A stretch of 64,000 bases of DNA from positions 12,501 to 76,500 of the forward strand of contig JABVXU010000105.1 of assembly GCA_013365365.1 (NCBI GenBank). Direction: 5' to 3'. The stretch is from Cruorifilaria tuberocauda. Lineage: Eukaryota > Nematoda > Chromadorea > Rhabditida > Onchocercidae. Numbering within the stretch: the first letter of the stretch is position 1; every line of letters starts with the position of its first letter. This document shows, one piece after another, positions 25,787-40,060 of this stretch. The translations under genes and the position numbers were made by a program. The notes below the pieces were generated by a model. That model was not told the origin of the DNA and searched no databases. It saw only the letters and a program-made list of their open reading frames with translations.

Positions 25787-28700
25787 TTAGATTCTGATTT
25801 CTTTGCGCCTCTGCATATTGAATTGTAATGCCATATTCTTGAAAATTTTTGCATTGTGGGTTTCTTTCAACATATTAACCACTTCTTGAGTATTACCATA
25901 TGGAAGGCCATTTAAGCACTGTCTGAAATATAAAGTAATTAGAATCGAAAGAATTATGAGCAATATCTTTTTTGAATGCCACAAGCCATAGCACTTTATA
26001 GAAATATTCTAACCTTGTCTCCTGCGGATAATTTTGAGCAAGTAACATTAAAATTTCCGAAAGAGCTTCAGCAGTTGATTTCATTAGTTCAGTTTGTAGG
26101 CGACTAAATACAACACTAACGAGATTTTCGCCAGCTTCTTGAAGCAGCTCTGTGAATATACCGTTACTGATTATATTTCTAATCACTGTAGCAAGCAGAA
26201 CCGAACCCTTTCGACACAGGTTCGTATCCTTACTACTATTTAATATCTAAAAACATGATTTTATTATATTTCTTTACAGCGTATAAATTAAAGATCATAT
26301 CTTCTCCTCAGAATATTTAATATTGAACTCTTCAAATCTAAAAAAATGAGAACTATAAATTTAACATGATTTCACTTACAAAATAATTGATACTAAAACT
26401 AAAGTGGAAATTCTTACTTCTCATTAATAACTCATTGAAAAAAATACAAAAAGCTGACCTTGAGTGCTATGTTAAGTACCGATCGAAGAAAAGTACATCC
26501 ATATGACGGCGATCTACATAAAAATTTCCAGTCTTTCTTCACAATATGATAGGCTAATTCTACATGTTCTTCATTGAATTCCTCCATCAGTTCGTTAATA
26601 TTTTCGAACCAAGATGCCACTTGTGCGGCAAGTTTCATAACCAAATCATTCAGACTATTGCTCGAATAAATTAAAACCACTGATTTTGCTAATTTACAAG
26701 CAGGTACTGGATGCTTTACCATTATGAAATCAAGAACAACACAGTATGAATCCAGCAGTGCCTCAGCATTATCTTCAACTGCTATCAAGCCTGAACGTAG
26801 AACATCACAAATTTTCTCAACGAAAATCCCAGAAGACGAGAAGTTTCGAAGCAAATTCAATAGCAATGGCATGGATTGCCATAGCACAACGTAAACTGCT
26901 TTTTTTGAACGATTTTCTTTCGGTTGGCTTTCATTGACATTAGCTTGCATCTTTTGAGTACCTATCAAGGAAGAAAGCACATCAAGCTCAAAAATACATT
27001 CTTCTTCAAAACTCTCTGTTGACTGTGAGCTTGTCGGCATGTTACCTTCGACAAACATTTGCAGAATTTCTAGTCGCGGTGTAAGAATTGAATCTAAACT
27101 TTTCAACACATAATCCGGTCCTTGCACAGCTAATGAAAAGCCTAGACACCGAAGCGCGCAAATCCGTAATTTCCGTGGTTTATGATTGTCATTGAAATAT
27201 TCGTAACATTTCTGAATCACTCGGTCCATGATATCCAAATGTGACGTCCGCGATTCAACATATTTCTCCAGATTTTTGAATGCTTCTTCAATGCAACCAG
27301 TAATATCAATAAATGACAATGCAAGCTCCATACAAACTGTTTCCTGCTTATCAGCCTCAGTCCCCGTACAGATAAGATGTGATAATGAATAAAGGAGATT
27401 CATGAGCGATTTCCCAAGCTGACTTGCTCCATAAATATCATTCGTAAGATGCCAAGACAAGAGTGATGAACAGTGTTCCAAAATCTGACTAATTGTAACT
27501 GCATCATTTTCCGTCATGTAATCTGCTATTCGCTCAAGCAAGTAGAAAATTGCTTCTACCCTAAAGATAAAATACGGAAATGTCAATCCAAAGAATCATA
27601 TATGTTTTTGAACATTCTTTTGTACTCTACTGAAACTACTGAGAATGTATGCCTATTTGTAAGAAATTAGCGATCCTTTGATATAAAAAACTGTGAAGTA
27701 AAAGAAACACTGATAACTCTTCCATTAGAACTAGTTCTACTTCATAATAGTGCTCAATACTTTCCTTTTTGGCATAAACAAGCATTTTTTAGAAGAAATA
27801 AAACTCAATTCTCAATATTCTCAATATTTTATTATAAAATAAAAGTCCGACTTAAAAAATTGACTGGATACTTTATATATGAAAAAATACAAGCAAATTT
27901 ACTTGCAAATATCAGTTTCAGTGATCGCTTCACCTAACAACTTCACCAACATTAAAGTACAGTCCGATGGCGCAGTCTCAAATGCATTTAAGGAAACCTC
28001 GACGCGTTGAGAACGGTATCTAAAATAAAATAACACCAAATAATTTAAACTTTCATAATAAAATGAAGCAAGAGAACTCATCTCTGGTGCAAGAGGATTT
28101 ACACTTCTGATAAACAGGTGAAAGTTTGATGTTTTACTTCACATTTAAATGTATTAAAGTACTAGAGCACTGAAAAATCTTTTTTGTATCAAAAACGTTG
28201 CCAAGGCATTAGACAGAACAACCTAAAGGACGAAATTCTTGACAACCATCTCAATAAATTTGACAGTGGAGATATGCATATTCTTTCTATACTAAATAAC
28301 AAGTTATAACTAAAACCTTTCAAATTTTTCCACTTGTTCTTTATTAAACAATCGAAAAACATTTTGAGGAGGATAAGCAAGTTTCGTAACCGCAGACCAT
28401 TGTAATCGTATATAAAACGTACTGCACTCAGCAATCAACTGGAAAAAGATATGCTTCCATAAGGAATCTTGAATCACGCAGCAAACAAACATTATACTAA
28501 ATACCGAAAACAAATGATTGTAATTTCATTTTGGACTTGAACTTACTTCATCGCGCATAGTTTCATTAACACGTGATGCAGGCAAAGAAAGCAAATCCTG
28601 TTTTAGAGTATTCCAAAAAACTTCTGAGGAGTCTGATATAACTTCGTCATACGGATAAACACCGGGCCAAAGCGAAATTTTCTCGAAAAATGTACAGAGA

Positions 28701-31373
28701 AGTCTGGAAGAACAAAAAAAGGGAATAAGTCTAAAATAAAAACCAAATAAATCTTTTTACACCAAGTAAATACAATTGTGAAACTAAATCAGTTCGATTG
28801 AATCGACTGAAATCAATAAAAATGTACTAGCTCAAAAAACAAAAAGAGAGAAATAAGACTCAAATAAATCTTTCGAAAGAAACCGATTAATTAAAGAAAA
28901 TGATGTCAAAGTTCAATAAATGGTAGATTTTTATAAACTTGCCTCAGTATTTCTCCATTCCGTTTCTCCACACAACCGATTAGCAATGGTCGCATTGTAG
29001 TTTCAAAAAACTCAGCTAATGCTAACACTAAAAAACCATATTCTTCAAGTTCGGAGATAAAATCTTCCCGATTTATATCGTTTTTTTCCTTATATCGCCT
29101 ACTCAAAATATCAAGTTGTTCTACAACTGCCTGAAATTCATTGAAAATTAGACAAGTACGCATATGTGTGGATAAGTGAAGAGATGCAAGGATCTATTTG
29201 ATCAATTAGTTTTGAAAAGCCATGAAAATGCCAAGAATAGCTAAGCCAAATTATATTTAATGAATAAAATCACTAAATAATGATGCAAAAATTAGAGCGA
29301 TCGTAATATATTAATAACACTTGCCCGGAAACGCTTATTTTTAAGTTCGAACCTCATTTTCCAGCGCTAATAACTTCAGTGAAGATTTCAATTAATTACA
29401 TTAAAAGAAAATGAGCGAAAAAAAAACCGGGCATGTGATACTCGCCAAAAACGTAGCCAGATCCATTGCTAAGTTTTCCATACATGGCAAATCGGAATGC
29501 GCAGAAATAACAATCAAAACACGAGCCAATGCAACCCTACATTGCGCATTTTATCAACAAACGTAATCAAAAAATGACACCTAGGTTATAATTCCTGAAG
29601 TTGAAAGGTAAGTTCGAATCTCAATTCCTTTTTAATTTTAAAATGATGAAATACGAATGGAAACTTAAGCATTTCTTTAATAAATTCAGTGAATACCTGT
29701 CACTAATATTGCCTAAAAAAGGCAAAAGCGCAGGCTGCCATTGCACTAGTTCAACACTAGGTAATCGAAGCCATTGTTCAAGACATTCAACGGCAGCATT
29801 CCTCAAGGATGGCGACGAATCTTTGTCACATAAAATCATATTGATAATTTTAATAACATCCTGAAAATGAAATCAAAATCACTGCTAACAGGATTAGAAA
29901 AACTTGCAAAAATCCGAAAAAACTAACTACTAAAAATATTTCTCTAGCTGTTAATTATCAGGTTATGAAACGACCACTGAAAGATCCCTATCTTCCTTAA
30001 ATGTCATCATTAAAATGTCTTTTAGAATGAAAAAAAAACAGTTCTATAGCAGCAACAAATAACGGTTTACTCCTTTACATGGTTAATATGATTATACAAA
30101 TGCAAAACACGATATACCTCAGCCTTCTGATGCAAAGATGATTTCAGAAGGGAGCGCTGTGATAATGGTAATCGTATGCGATAAAATTCCGCTGCCAATT
30201 CAGCCAAAACCCTAGCAATGAAGAAAAACAGTATCTTGCAAAATCATGGCAACTGAAGAATTAATAGCCAGATGAAAAGATAGAATTTCCAATAAAAAAC
30301 AATCCACTGAAACAGCTCATATTTTGAATTAGTTCAATAAATTGACGGAATTTTCAGCGATATAAAAGTAAAAAATTACCTTAATAATAATTCTGGTTTA
30401 TCATTCCACATTGTGACTAAATCTTGAATTGGTTCTGACCAAATATCAGGCATACAGTATAGGATGAAAATGGCTAATGACGAAGTGAGTTTATTAGTAA
30501 CAGATTGATTTAAGAACGGAGCACCGAACGCTAACTTTTCCAGAAGTGTTTCTTTGATTTTCACTATCTGAAAAGCGATATGATTTACTTGAAATAATTC
30601 AAAAAAGTTTCTGAAGAACTTTACCAAGATCTTCGTGAAGTTAAAAATCTCAGAAATAACATAAATCAAATTATTTGACTTAATTTTGTAGAATGATTTA
30701 ATTATGTAGACAAAAATTAAAATATATACAAGTACATATTTACAGACCAAAGCTTCATTTGACAGGCATTCCTCCCAACGTTCACGTATTGTGTCGTAAA
30801 AAATACATGCTCCAAAATGTTGCACAATGGTTGGTTGTTCGAAATCAAGTAAACGGAATGATATCATGAATCCATTTTCAGCTATAAGCAATCCATCATC
30901 TTTTTAGATTATTAAAGCGATCGGTTCTTCTCATTACTTTCATGGATACGAAAAGGCAACAATACGTAATGAAGCATCGCATACAATCTTTTGAACGGAA
31001 GCCGGAATCAAAAAGATATGTAAAAAAGGCTTTTGTTTTCATCTACAATGCAAAGAGCGTGAAGCAGTACTTTTTTCCAGAAACCCGCTCTCTGGTAAAT
31101 GATTTTTACGATCATAAAAAGAAAATCTTTATTCAAAGATTGTTATCCATCTATGCAAAAGAAATGTTTAATCACTTATTTCTGCTGACAGAGAAGAATA
31201 TTAATCCACTGACTTCTATTTATGTGGCAGTTAATATTACGTTTTAACTTACATTTCTTTAGCATTGTCAATGCATTATCTAATTCTCGACATCGTTTTT
31301 GATCGGTCGTCGTATGCAATTCATTCAGTGCCGCAACAACTTGTGATAGCATAGCACCATCCTTATCAGCCAT
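25787..31373 (-). CDS. Importin-13-like nuclear transport receptor (importin-beta family)
   Basis: A HEAT-repeat karyopherin that would carry cargo through nuclear pores under Ran-GTP control. Main exons: 31373-31253, 30881-30748, 30567-30380, 30211-30118, 29860-29697, 29536-29428, 29130-28943, 28703-28547, about 28500-28312, about 28020-27902, about 27560-26461, about 26247-26010 and about 25922-25787, giving roughly 940 residues (human importin-13 has 963). The N-terminal stretch with TIVQHFGACIFYDTIRERW, followed by YCMPDIWSEPIQDLVTMW, matches the layout of importin-13. NKEQVEKFERFRYRSQRVEV matches its mid-region, and the C-terminus (LNGLPYGN, then MQRRKEI) fits the importin-13/transportin-3 group. 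Transportin-3 is the main alternative. The 5' boundary of the exon near 28500 could not be placed in phase. The exon ending at 28943 appears to use a GC donor. An acceptor lies 36 bases before the ATG. Confidence 0.82.
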
Positions 31374-33561
31374 TTGCGATAACTAATCGCTTAAGCGAGT
31401 AGTTTACCTAAAAGAAAATAAACAATTCAGTCTTACTAATATATTAAAGCTTAAAAAAAATGAATGAAATGCCAGTGAAACAGTATAAATCAATATATTA
31501 ATTCTCAATTGTTTATATGAACATGTATGCTTTGCTAAAATGAAGCATAAAAAGTAATCGAAATTTCCCAATATCTGCTAGATTTTTTTTAAGTTCAAAT
31601 CTGCTCAAAACGCTCAATACAAAACGTTTGCCACTTCAATACTCACTAAAATGCAATAGGTAACAAAGGAATAAATCTAGCGGTTACTACACATTCAATC
31701 TAATCATCCTTACCCACATTATAATCGATATTGCTCTATACATGTTATCTTCAATCATTACAGTTTACTCTTTCCATGCTATGCATTTATTCAATCTGAA
31801 TACACAGACATTCCCAAATAGTAAAGTATAACAATATCGTCAATAATACAACAAATAACATAATACCTGATTAATTACTATTCAACTTTTCTCTCTCAAT
31901 TTGTGTTCTAACAAAATGGTAAAATACTAACTTCACTGGAAAGCAGTTAGAATTAAAAATGAAATTAGATCTGAGGTGTGCGGGAGGAAAAGAGGAAATT
32001 TTATCGGTTTACGTGTGTGAGTATGTATGTGTGTCTGTGTTTGTATATGCGTGTGTGTGTGTATGTGCGTGTGCGTGTATGCGAGAAAAATGCACTTCCG
32101 ATGGTGAAGGAACAAACACTACTTCCTACGATTATCCATAGAGTAAGGCGAAATAGTTTCAAAATTTACAGCACATACTCTCAGTAAACAGGAATGCATA
32201 CATAGAGAATACAAGCCTGCACGCATGCATGCAGAGAATGCACGTGCGTGAACGAACGAGAACACATTGACTCATCAATTATCCTTCGATTACAGCATCC
32301 ACCTCAACAAAATCATTTTTTAAAAGAAAAGAAAACAAGCAAACACATTGATTGAACAGTGCACCCCCATTTTCTACCGTATCTAAAGCACTTCACCGTT
32401 AACTTCTTTCGGATTTTGTTGGCGTACGTTTGGAAGTTTACCTGTTTGCGAGAGTGGTATTTAATTTAATTACTCTTAAGATTAATATTCTTTGGAAATT
32501 TGGATCATTCAGTACAGAATAACATAATTTTTCTCAATTGAGGAAAATTTGAAATCGAAAGATCAAGTTTGATCAGAAGAATAGTTAATTTACTAATTAC
32601 AGTTCCATATAGAGTTATTGCCTAAATTTGAATTAAACTTCCTACAGTTAATGCAAAAACTTGGAAAGTTACTGAATGCGTAAGTTATAAGATTCTAACT
32701 TGCAATTTTGATGTATTGATGAAGATAGATGATGATAAAAGCTGATTTTTTCATCACCACATAACTTTATTACAACTTAATATTTTGTTATTATTAGCAA
32801 TGAAGAACTTTTTCAAGGGTATTTTACAAATATCTCTTTAGAGTCAAATTTTACATAGAGTTAAAGCAAGCTAATTTTGGATTATGTAATTCAATGGATG
32901 AAATCAAACGTGAGATTATTACTCAAGTAGAATCTTCTGAAAGTTAAAATGACGAATCGTCTGAGAATTAAAATGGCAGGATGACAATCTCTTTGCTTGT
33001 TAACAAATTTATTCAAGTTAATAATTCTAATATCTATTTGATCAAAATACGAAACCAGTTTTTGTTTTTGGGGAAAATATTCTTGAAGACTTGATTGACA
33101 TGACATGATGATGTCCTTTCCTCTCACCGTGAGATTTAATTAATTACTTTTGTCTTTCATTTCTTTTACTTCATTCACATGTGCAAAGAATAAATTAATG
33201 GGGTCACAATGTTTTACTGGTTATCAATAATCTGGCCAAAATTTTAATTTGAAATTTCATCCCGAAATTTCTCTTTCCATTTGTATTACACTTTTTTCAT
33301 GCATGACATCTTCGCTCAGTACTTTTTTAGGGCAGATGTAAATTTTCTCAACCATAGGGATCAGATAAGTTCGTGTTTAAAAACCAATACTTCATTTGTT
33401 GAGAAAAGATGTCAGCGACTGAAATCTTTTTTTATTCAGTTTTAGTTTTTATTTATTTCATTTCAACATCTGTATTTTGCAAGAAAAGGTAAAAAAAAAA
33501 ATATAAAAAATAGATCGATAGATAGATTGTTAGTCTAAAGTACGAATATAAAATATCGATT
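31374..33561. promoter_or_regulatory. Divergent intergenic region between importin-13-like and O-methyltransferase genes
   Basis: About 2.2 kb between two divergent 5' ends. It holds a perfect 12-base palindrome, TCGCTTAAGCGA, just upstream of the importin start (within its presumed leader, near 31387-31398), and a TG-rich microsatellite. The open frames overlapping the microsatellite on both strands are artefacts of the repeat. No other gene seen. Confidence 0.5.
32012..32082. repeat. TG-rich microsatellite
   Basis: About 70 bases of imperfect TG/TATG repeats in the importin/O-methyltransferase intergenic region. Confidence 0.9.
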
Positions 33562-35293
<1,732 letters not shown>

Positions 35294-35902
35294 CACGAAA
35301 ATAGACAGAATTAGAATAAAATAAACTGATTAAACAATTTAAAGCACTTCCTTGTCACTCCGATGCAACTAAATAAGAAATTTTCCTTTATTTTTCTTCC
35401 GGAATTACAGTTATTATGTTCAGAAACAAACGTCCTTTTTATATCTGTTAACGCTCGATTTTAAAACAACGAATTATTTCAAATGTATTCTAGAAAATTA
35501 GAAATATTCCAGAAATATAAAGCGTTCGGATTAATAGTTTTCAATGCAAGATAATCCATGATCGATGTGATTTTTATTCAAAAATAGCGAAGATGGAGTA
35601 CGAAACGTAGCGCATAAAGCAATCTTCAAAGTCAAAACTTTTGTCATAGAATAATTAGCAAAATCTGTTGCAATCATATATTCTTAGATGAATATTTCTC
35701 GAAACACCTAAATTATTTCTAAAAAATACCCGTGTTACAATGTGAAAAGAAAAATTTAGGAAGCAACAAAAAACCTGTGAGTATCGATTTCAAAAATTTA
35801 TAAATGAATAGCATAAAAATAGGAAAACCCAGATGTAAGTGTATTAACCACCTAGGCAATGTTTATTTACATAAAATACAGAATGTAAGGAATAAAAATA
35901 AA

Positions 35903-38900
35903 TTAGCGAACACCAATGCACTCTAAATTTGGTGGTCCAGCTGAGGTTTGCAAATATGCATTTCTTGCAGACGTAAATGCTTCCCTGATCAATTGTAGAT
36001 TTTCAATACTTGTCACGCAGCGGGCCGTATTCTTCTGATCATACGGTTCTTCGATAAATATTTTAAAACGCATAGTATTGTCTGCTAATAGCTCCCTGAA
36101 AAAAAATTTTTCCAAATTTAAAATATTTATTATAGCAAATAACTAAATAAACGCATAACTGAAGAAGAATTCGGAAAAAGTAAGCGTAAAGAATAATAGA
36201 AAATAACACGCCTTATCTGCTATATGCAATCAAACTGAATACTGGTACTACTAGCATTGTAGGCCAAAAAAAAGCAGCATGACTAATCTGAATTACTTCT
36301 AATATAATAGAAAAAATTAACCGACAAAGTTTTAAATGATCTCAATAATTAACAAAATGAAATAGTTACCTGCCATACACGGATCCATTACGAATTGATA
36401 TTGCCTTGTTTTTGAAATCAAAGCGAGAGTAATAATCGAAAAATGCCATTAGCAATTCACCAACCGTCTCAGTATTAAATTCACGAGCTAAAACGATTTC
36501 GAAAAAAAAAATCAAAATATTCACAATTGAAGAATGAAATGGAGCTGGAATGGAATGGTATTTGGAACAAAGTTTATTGAAACATACGTGGTAATGGATG
36601 CGGTAGATCTCGAAACAGTTCTAAACTGTCTAGACTGCAAGTTGCATTGAACATGGAAGGATAGAGGAATTGAAGATTCGGCAAGACCGGTGGTAATGCT
36701 CCACATTGCAAGAAGTGTAGAACCATTAAAATCAGTGAGTAGCTTCAAAAACATATTTCTTAATAACTAAATAAAAACTGAGATTTATGACTTTTAAAAT
36801 GAAATTTTGCTAAACTTAAAATTAGACCAAAATGTAGTAAATTGGATATTTTTGAGCACTGAATTTCAGATACATAGAAATTAAAAACGGACCTATTCAG
36901 TGTTCCCATCATAGCATTATTAATACCGGCATTGATGGCCCAGTGTTTCACAAGTAGGCATAAAGCTGGGAAACGATCATCAACCCTAAATGTTTAAACC
37001 ATCTACAAACTGTTTCGTTAATTTAAAATTGAAGTGAAATTTACTGCTTAATTTTTCACGAAAGTTTATTTGACTTACACTTATTAACGAAAGTTACAAA
37101 TACAAAAAAAAAACTGTGAAAATACCTTGAATAATAGTGAAGAAGATGTGAATTATATATTCCAGCTACATTATTGCAATTAATATCTATTTCCAGTTCT
37201 TCATATGGTGCGGCCATTTCCAGTTTTATTATTGGAACCTAAACTTATAAAAGACATTCGAATACTAAGATGCATGAAAATTTTATTTCATTAATATCTT
37301 CATTGATTAATATCTTCAACATGTTTCCAAAACTTACTTTAGCTGGTATATACTGACAGGTTTTGAACATTTGGCGCCAATCCGTAACAATCTTCTTGTA
37401 CAATTTTTTCAGCACGTGTATACTATAACTGAAAACTTCACTTCATTTATCTGTTAAAACCAGAGAGTTTTGACCATGGAAGCTGATTTATTCCATTTGA
37501 AAATAAACTTTTCGTGTTTACGCCTATTAAGACTGATAACTAACCTTCTGTTAGCTTCAAAGCTATGGTTTTTGTATGGTTGGCAAATACATAAATCCAT
37601 ATCTGAATTGTATGAACCACAACCATTTACAGTCGAACCAACAGCTATCAAATTAGAGTCCTTATAAACCTAAATGCCAACTATCAGTTAGAATCTTTAA
37701 TATTTGTAATTCAAGAATTTTGATTGTTTCTACGACTGATTAATCGCACATAAAAATACCTGACGAATAAGTGTTAAAAGCTTCTGTCGAACTGTCATTT
37801 TCCATGAAAACGTCCGATCATCCTGAAATGTTTTGAGTCAATTCTTCCAAATGCGAGAAAGCAGGATAAGAAACTATAACACACAGCAGATATTCAAAAA
37901 TACCTGTCCATTGATCTGGAAATGCCTCCAAATATGTTCATCAAACGATTTGAATTCTTTGGCAAACGCTGCTCTCTTTTCCTTAATAATACTACGCACG
38001 GCTAATGTTTCTTCCATATACGTGACTCCTAAATCAAGCTTAAGAAATTAACTTCTCAAAACAAATAATTATCCTTGTTGTAGAATAAAATCTTTAAATT
38101 TCCACAGTTTAGAAGAATTTTGAAGCAACATACAAAATTCAACACTCCAATTTTGAATATGCCGAAAAATTACCTAAAACTGAGCACAGGGTTCCATATT
38201 TTGATTCTACATTGCCAAGGCGTGGCGAAGGCATACTTGAAGCGTGTATGTTTACAGGCGACATAAACTACAACAGAAGGCATAATTTTCATATAACGGA
38301 AATTTTATGCATATAAATAAGAATCTACGATTACAGAAAAAGCCACTCAAGCAATTTGAAATTTATCGATCAGAAAGAAGTTCCCAAAATTGCTGCAAAA
38401 ATAAAAAATAATAAGTGCGTAGTTCTTTTTAAAATATGAATAAAATATAAGTTTAAGTTAAAAGCAAAAATAAATGAAAACGGCCATAACTGATAATGAA
38501 AAACAAATAAAAATAATGCTTATGCTAAAAAATTCCAGCCATAGTAAACACCTTCCGTACCTCTTCTTCCAAAATCACATCTGAATCATCCGCAATTTCA
38601 TAACAAGGTAAATTTCCATACGCATTATTACTAAGTGATTGATTTTCAAATGTAACCATCGATTTAGCTTTCACTTGCTCTACACCTTCAAAAAAAAATA
38701 GGGCAAATAAAATGCTGTAATTTCTCAAGTTGATTTACTCAAATTAATCTGAGTTATGCGTCATATCTACTTAGCATTCCACACAATTTGAAGATTTCTT
38801 TAAAATAAGCATCATACCTTAAAACAGTGGAACGAACTAATAATAAGTGCAATATTTCTTCCATTATCAACGGAACTACATATCTCATGGGGTGAAGGTC

Positions 38901-39466
38901 AAAAATAATAATTTGAAAGCAATCCTTATCGAAATTCAAAATCCCAAATCAAACTGACAACTTTTTGGATCAAATATCTTAGTTACGATATGGATGGGAC
39001 CTTTTCACCACCAACATAATCTCTTCAATTAATATCGTAGAATTTAAAAGACTATACCGGCAGAATCACCACGATGGGCGTGCTGATCATTAGCTATTGC
39101 CGTTTTGACAGTTCTCGTATGAGAGGTATGAAACACCTGAAATAATTCTTATTTCCAATAACTAGGTTTAATACTATATATGCTGGAAAAAGTCCCTTGG
39201 AAACTCTCGTCAGTTAAAAAATTAACAGAACTGTTAAAACGCTCGGATACGATCAAATGTAACACGAATACAAAGTGAAAAAAATATTCGCATTATTCAA
39301 ATTTCAGTTATTTACTTACGTCATTCACAGAAGTAATACCATCTTTCAACATCTCTCTTGAATTCTTATAAAAATTCATTTCGGAATTGGGTATCAAAGC
39401 AGTGCTTGTCGACGGCACATTTAGAGAGTTCAAAAAATTGGCTTTTCCTTCCAGTTTGTCATTCTC
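35903..39466 (-). CDS. gld-2: GLD-2-type cytoplasmic poly(A) polymerase
   Basis: A non-canonical nucleotidyltransferase that lengthens mRNA poly(A) tails in the cytoplasm. In C. elegans GLD-2 acts with RNA-binding partners in germline control. Thirteen exons are seen. Those joined in phase: 39466-39320, 39136-39058, 38685-38561, 38267-38174, 38028-37904, 37822-37760 and about 37669-37545. They continue near 37430, 37240, 36987, 36741, 36489 and 36098 to the stop at 35903. The catalytic core has LIAVGSTVNGCGSYNSDMDL (Gly-Ser and the Asp-x-Asp pair), the third acidic site in LEIDINCNNVAG, then LVKHWAINAGINNAMMGTLN, SYSLILMVLHFLQ and the PAP-associated end FFDYYSRFDF. The N-terminal half is low-complexity and poorly conserved. 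The true start is unresolved: no in-phase exon connects upstream, and an ATG in the first listed exon may serve. Confidence 0.9.
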
Positions 39467-40060
39467 CTAGTGAAAACAGGAATGATATTATAACAGGAAT
39501 AATATTGTCAACAAGAAATTTCAAATGAAACATCAAAGGTGGTCTAATACCTCTATTTAAATTATGATTATGGAAGATAGAAAAAATTACACTGAATATC
39601 ATATATTAAATTCTTAAAATGACTTGAAATGATCATTTTATGCGCAAATTTGCACATATTTCATCTGAACGACTTTATGAGGGAACTTATCATTTTACCG
39701 AACATGAGAAAACATACTTTTCTAGCGGAAAAATTTTTGTTTCTCTTGGTCTCTATCAAACATCCATTTAATTCATCCGATTTTCGTTTCCTGTATAAGA
39801 TAGTTTGCTGATGGTAACTTTTTTTTTTCTTTCACAGAAGTTTGGATATGCCAGTAATCTTTAATAGTGGCTTAACGAATACTCAACAATATCTAGGAAT
39901 AAGTTAACAGACTATTGTTAACAAAAGTGAAAGGAACTCATTACATAATTGTTCTTCATTATATAATTGTTCTTCAAAAGGCATTGCATTTTTGAAATCT
40001 TACACTTGTGTGACATTTTTCTCGCAAAATTCCAGTCAGAGTATTTGAATACATATTCTA

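Noticed and set aside
29335..29360. AGTTCGAACCT, similar to a tRNA B-box
   Set aside because: No A-box, acceptor stem or cloverleaf could be formed around it.
31933..32187. Three frames on both strands around a TG repeat
   Set aside because: Their low-complexity His/Thr or Val/Cys strings come from the microsatellite.
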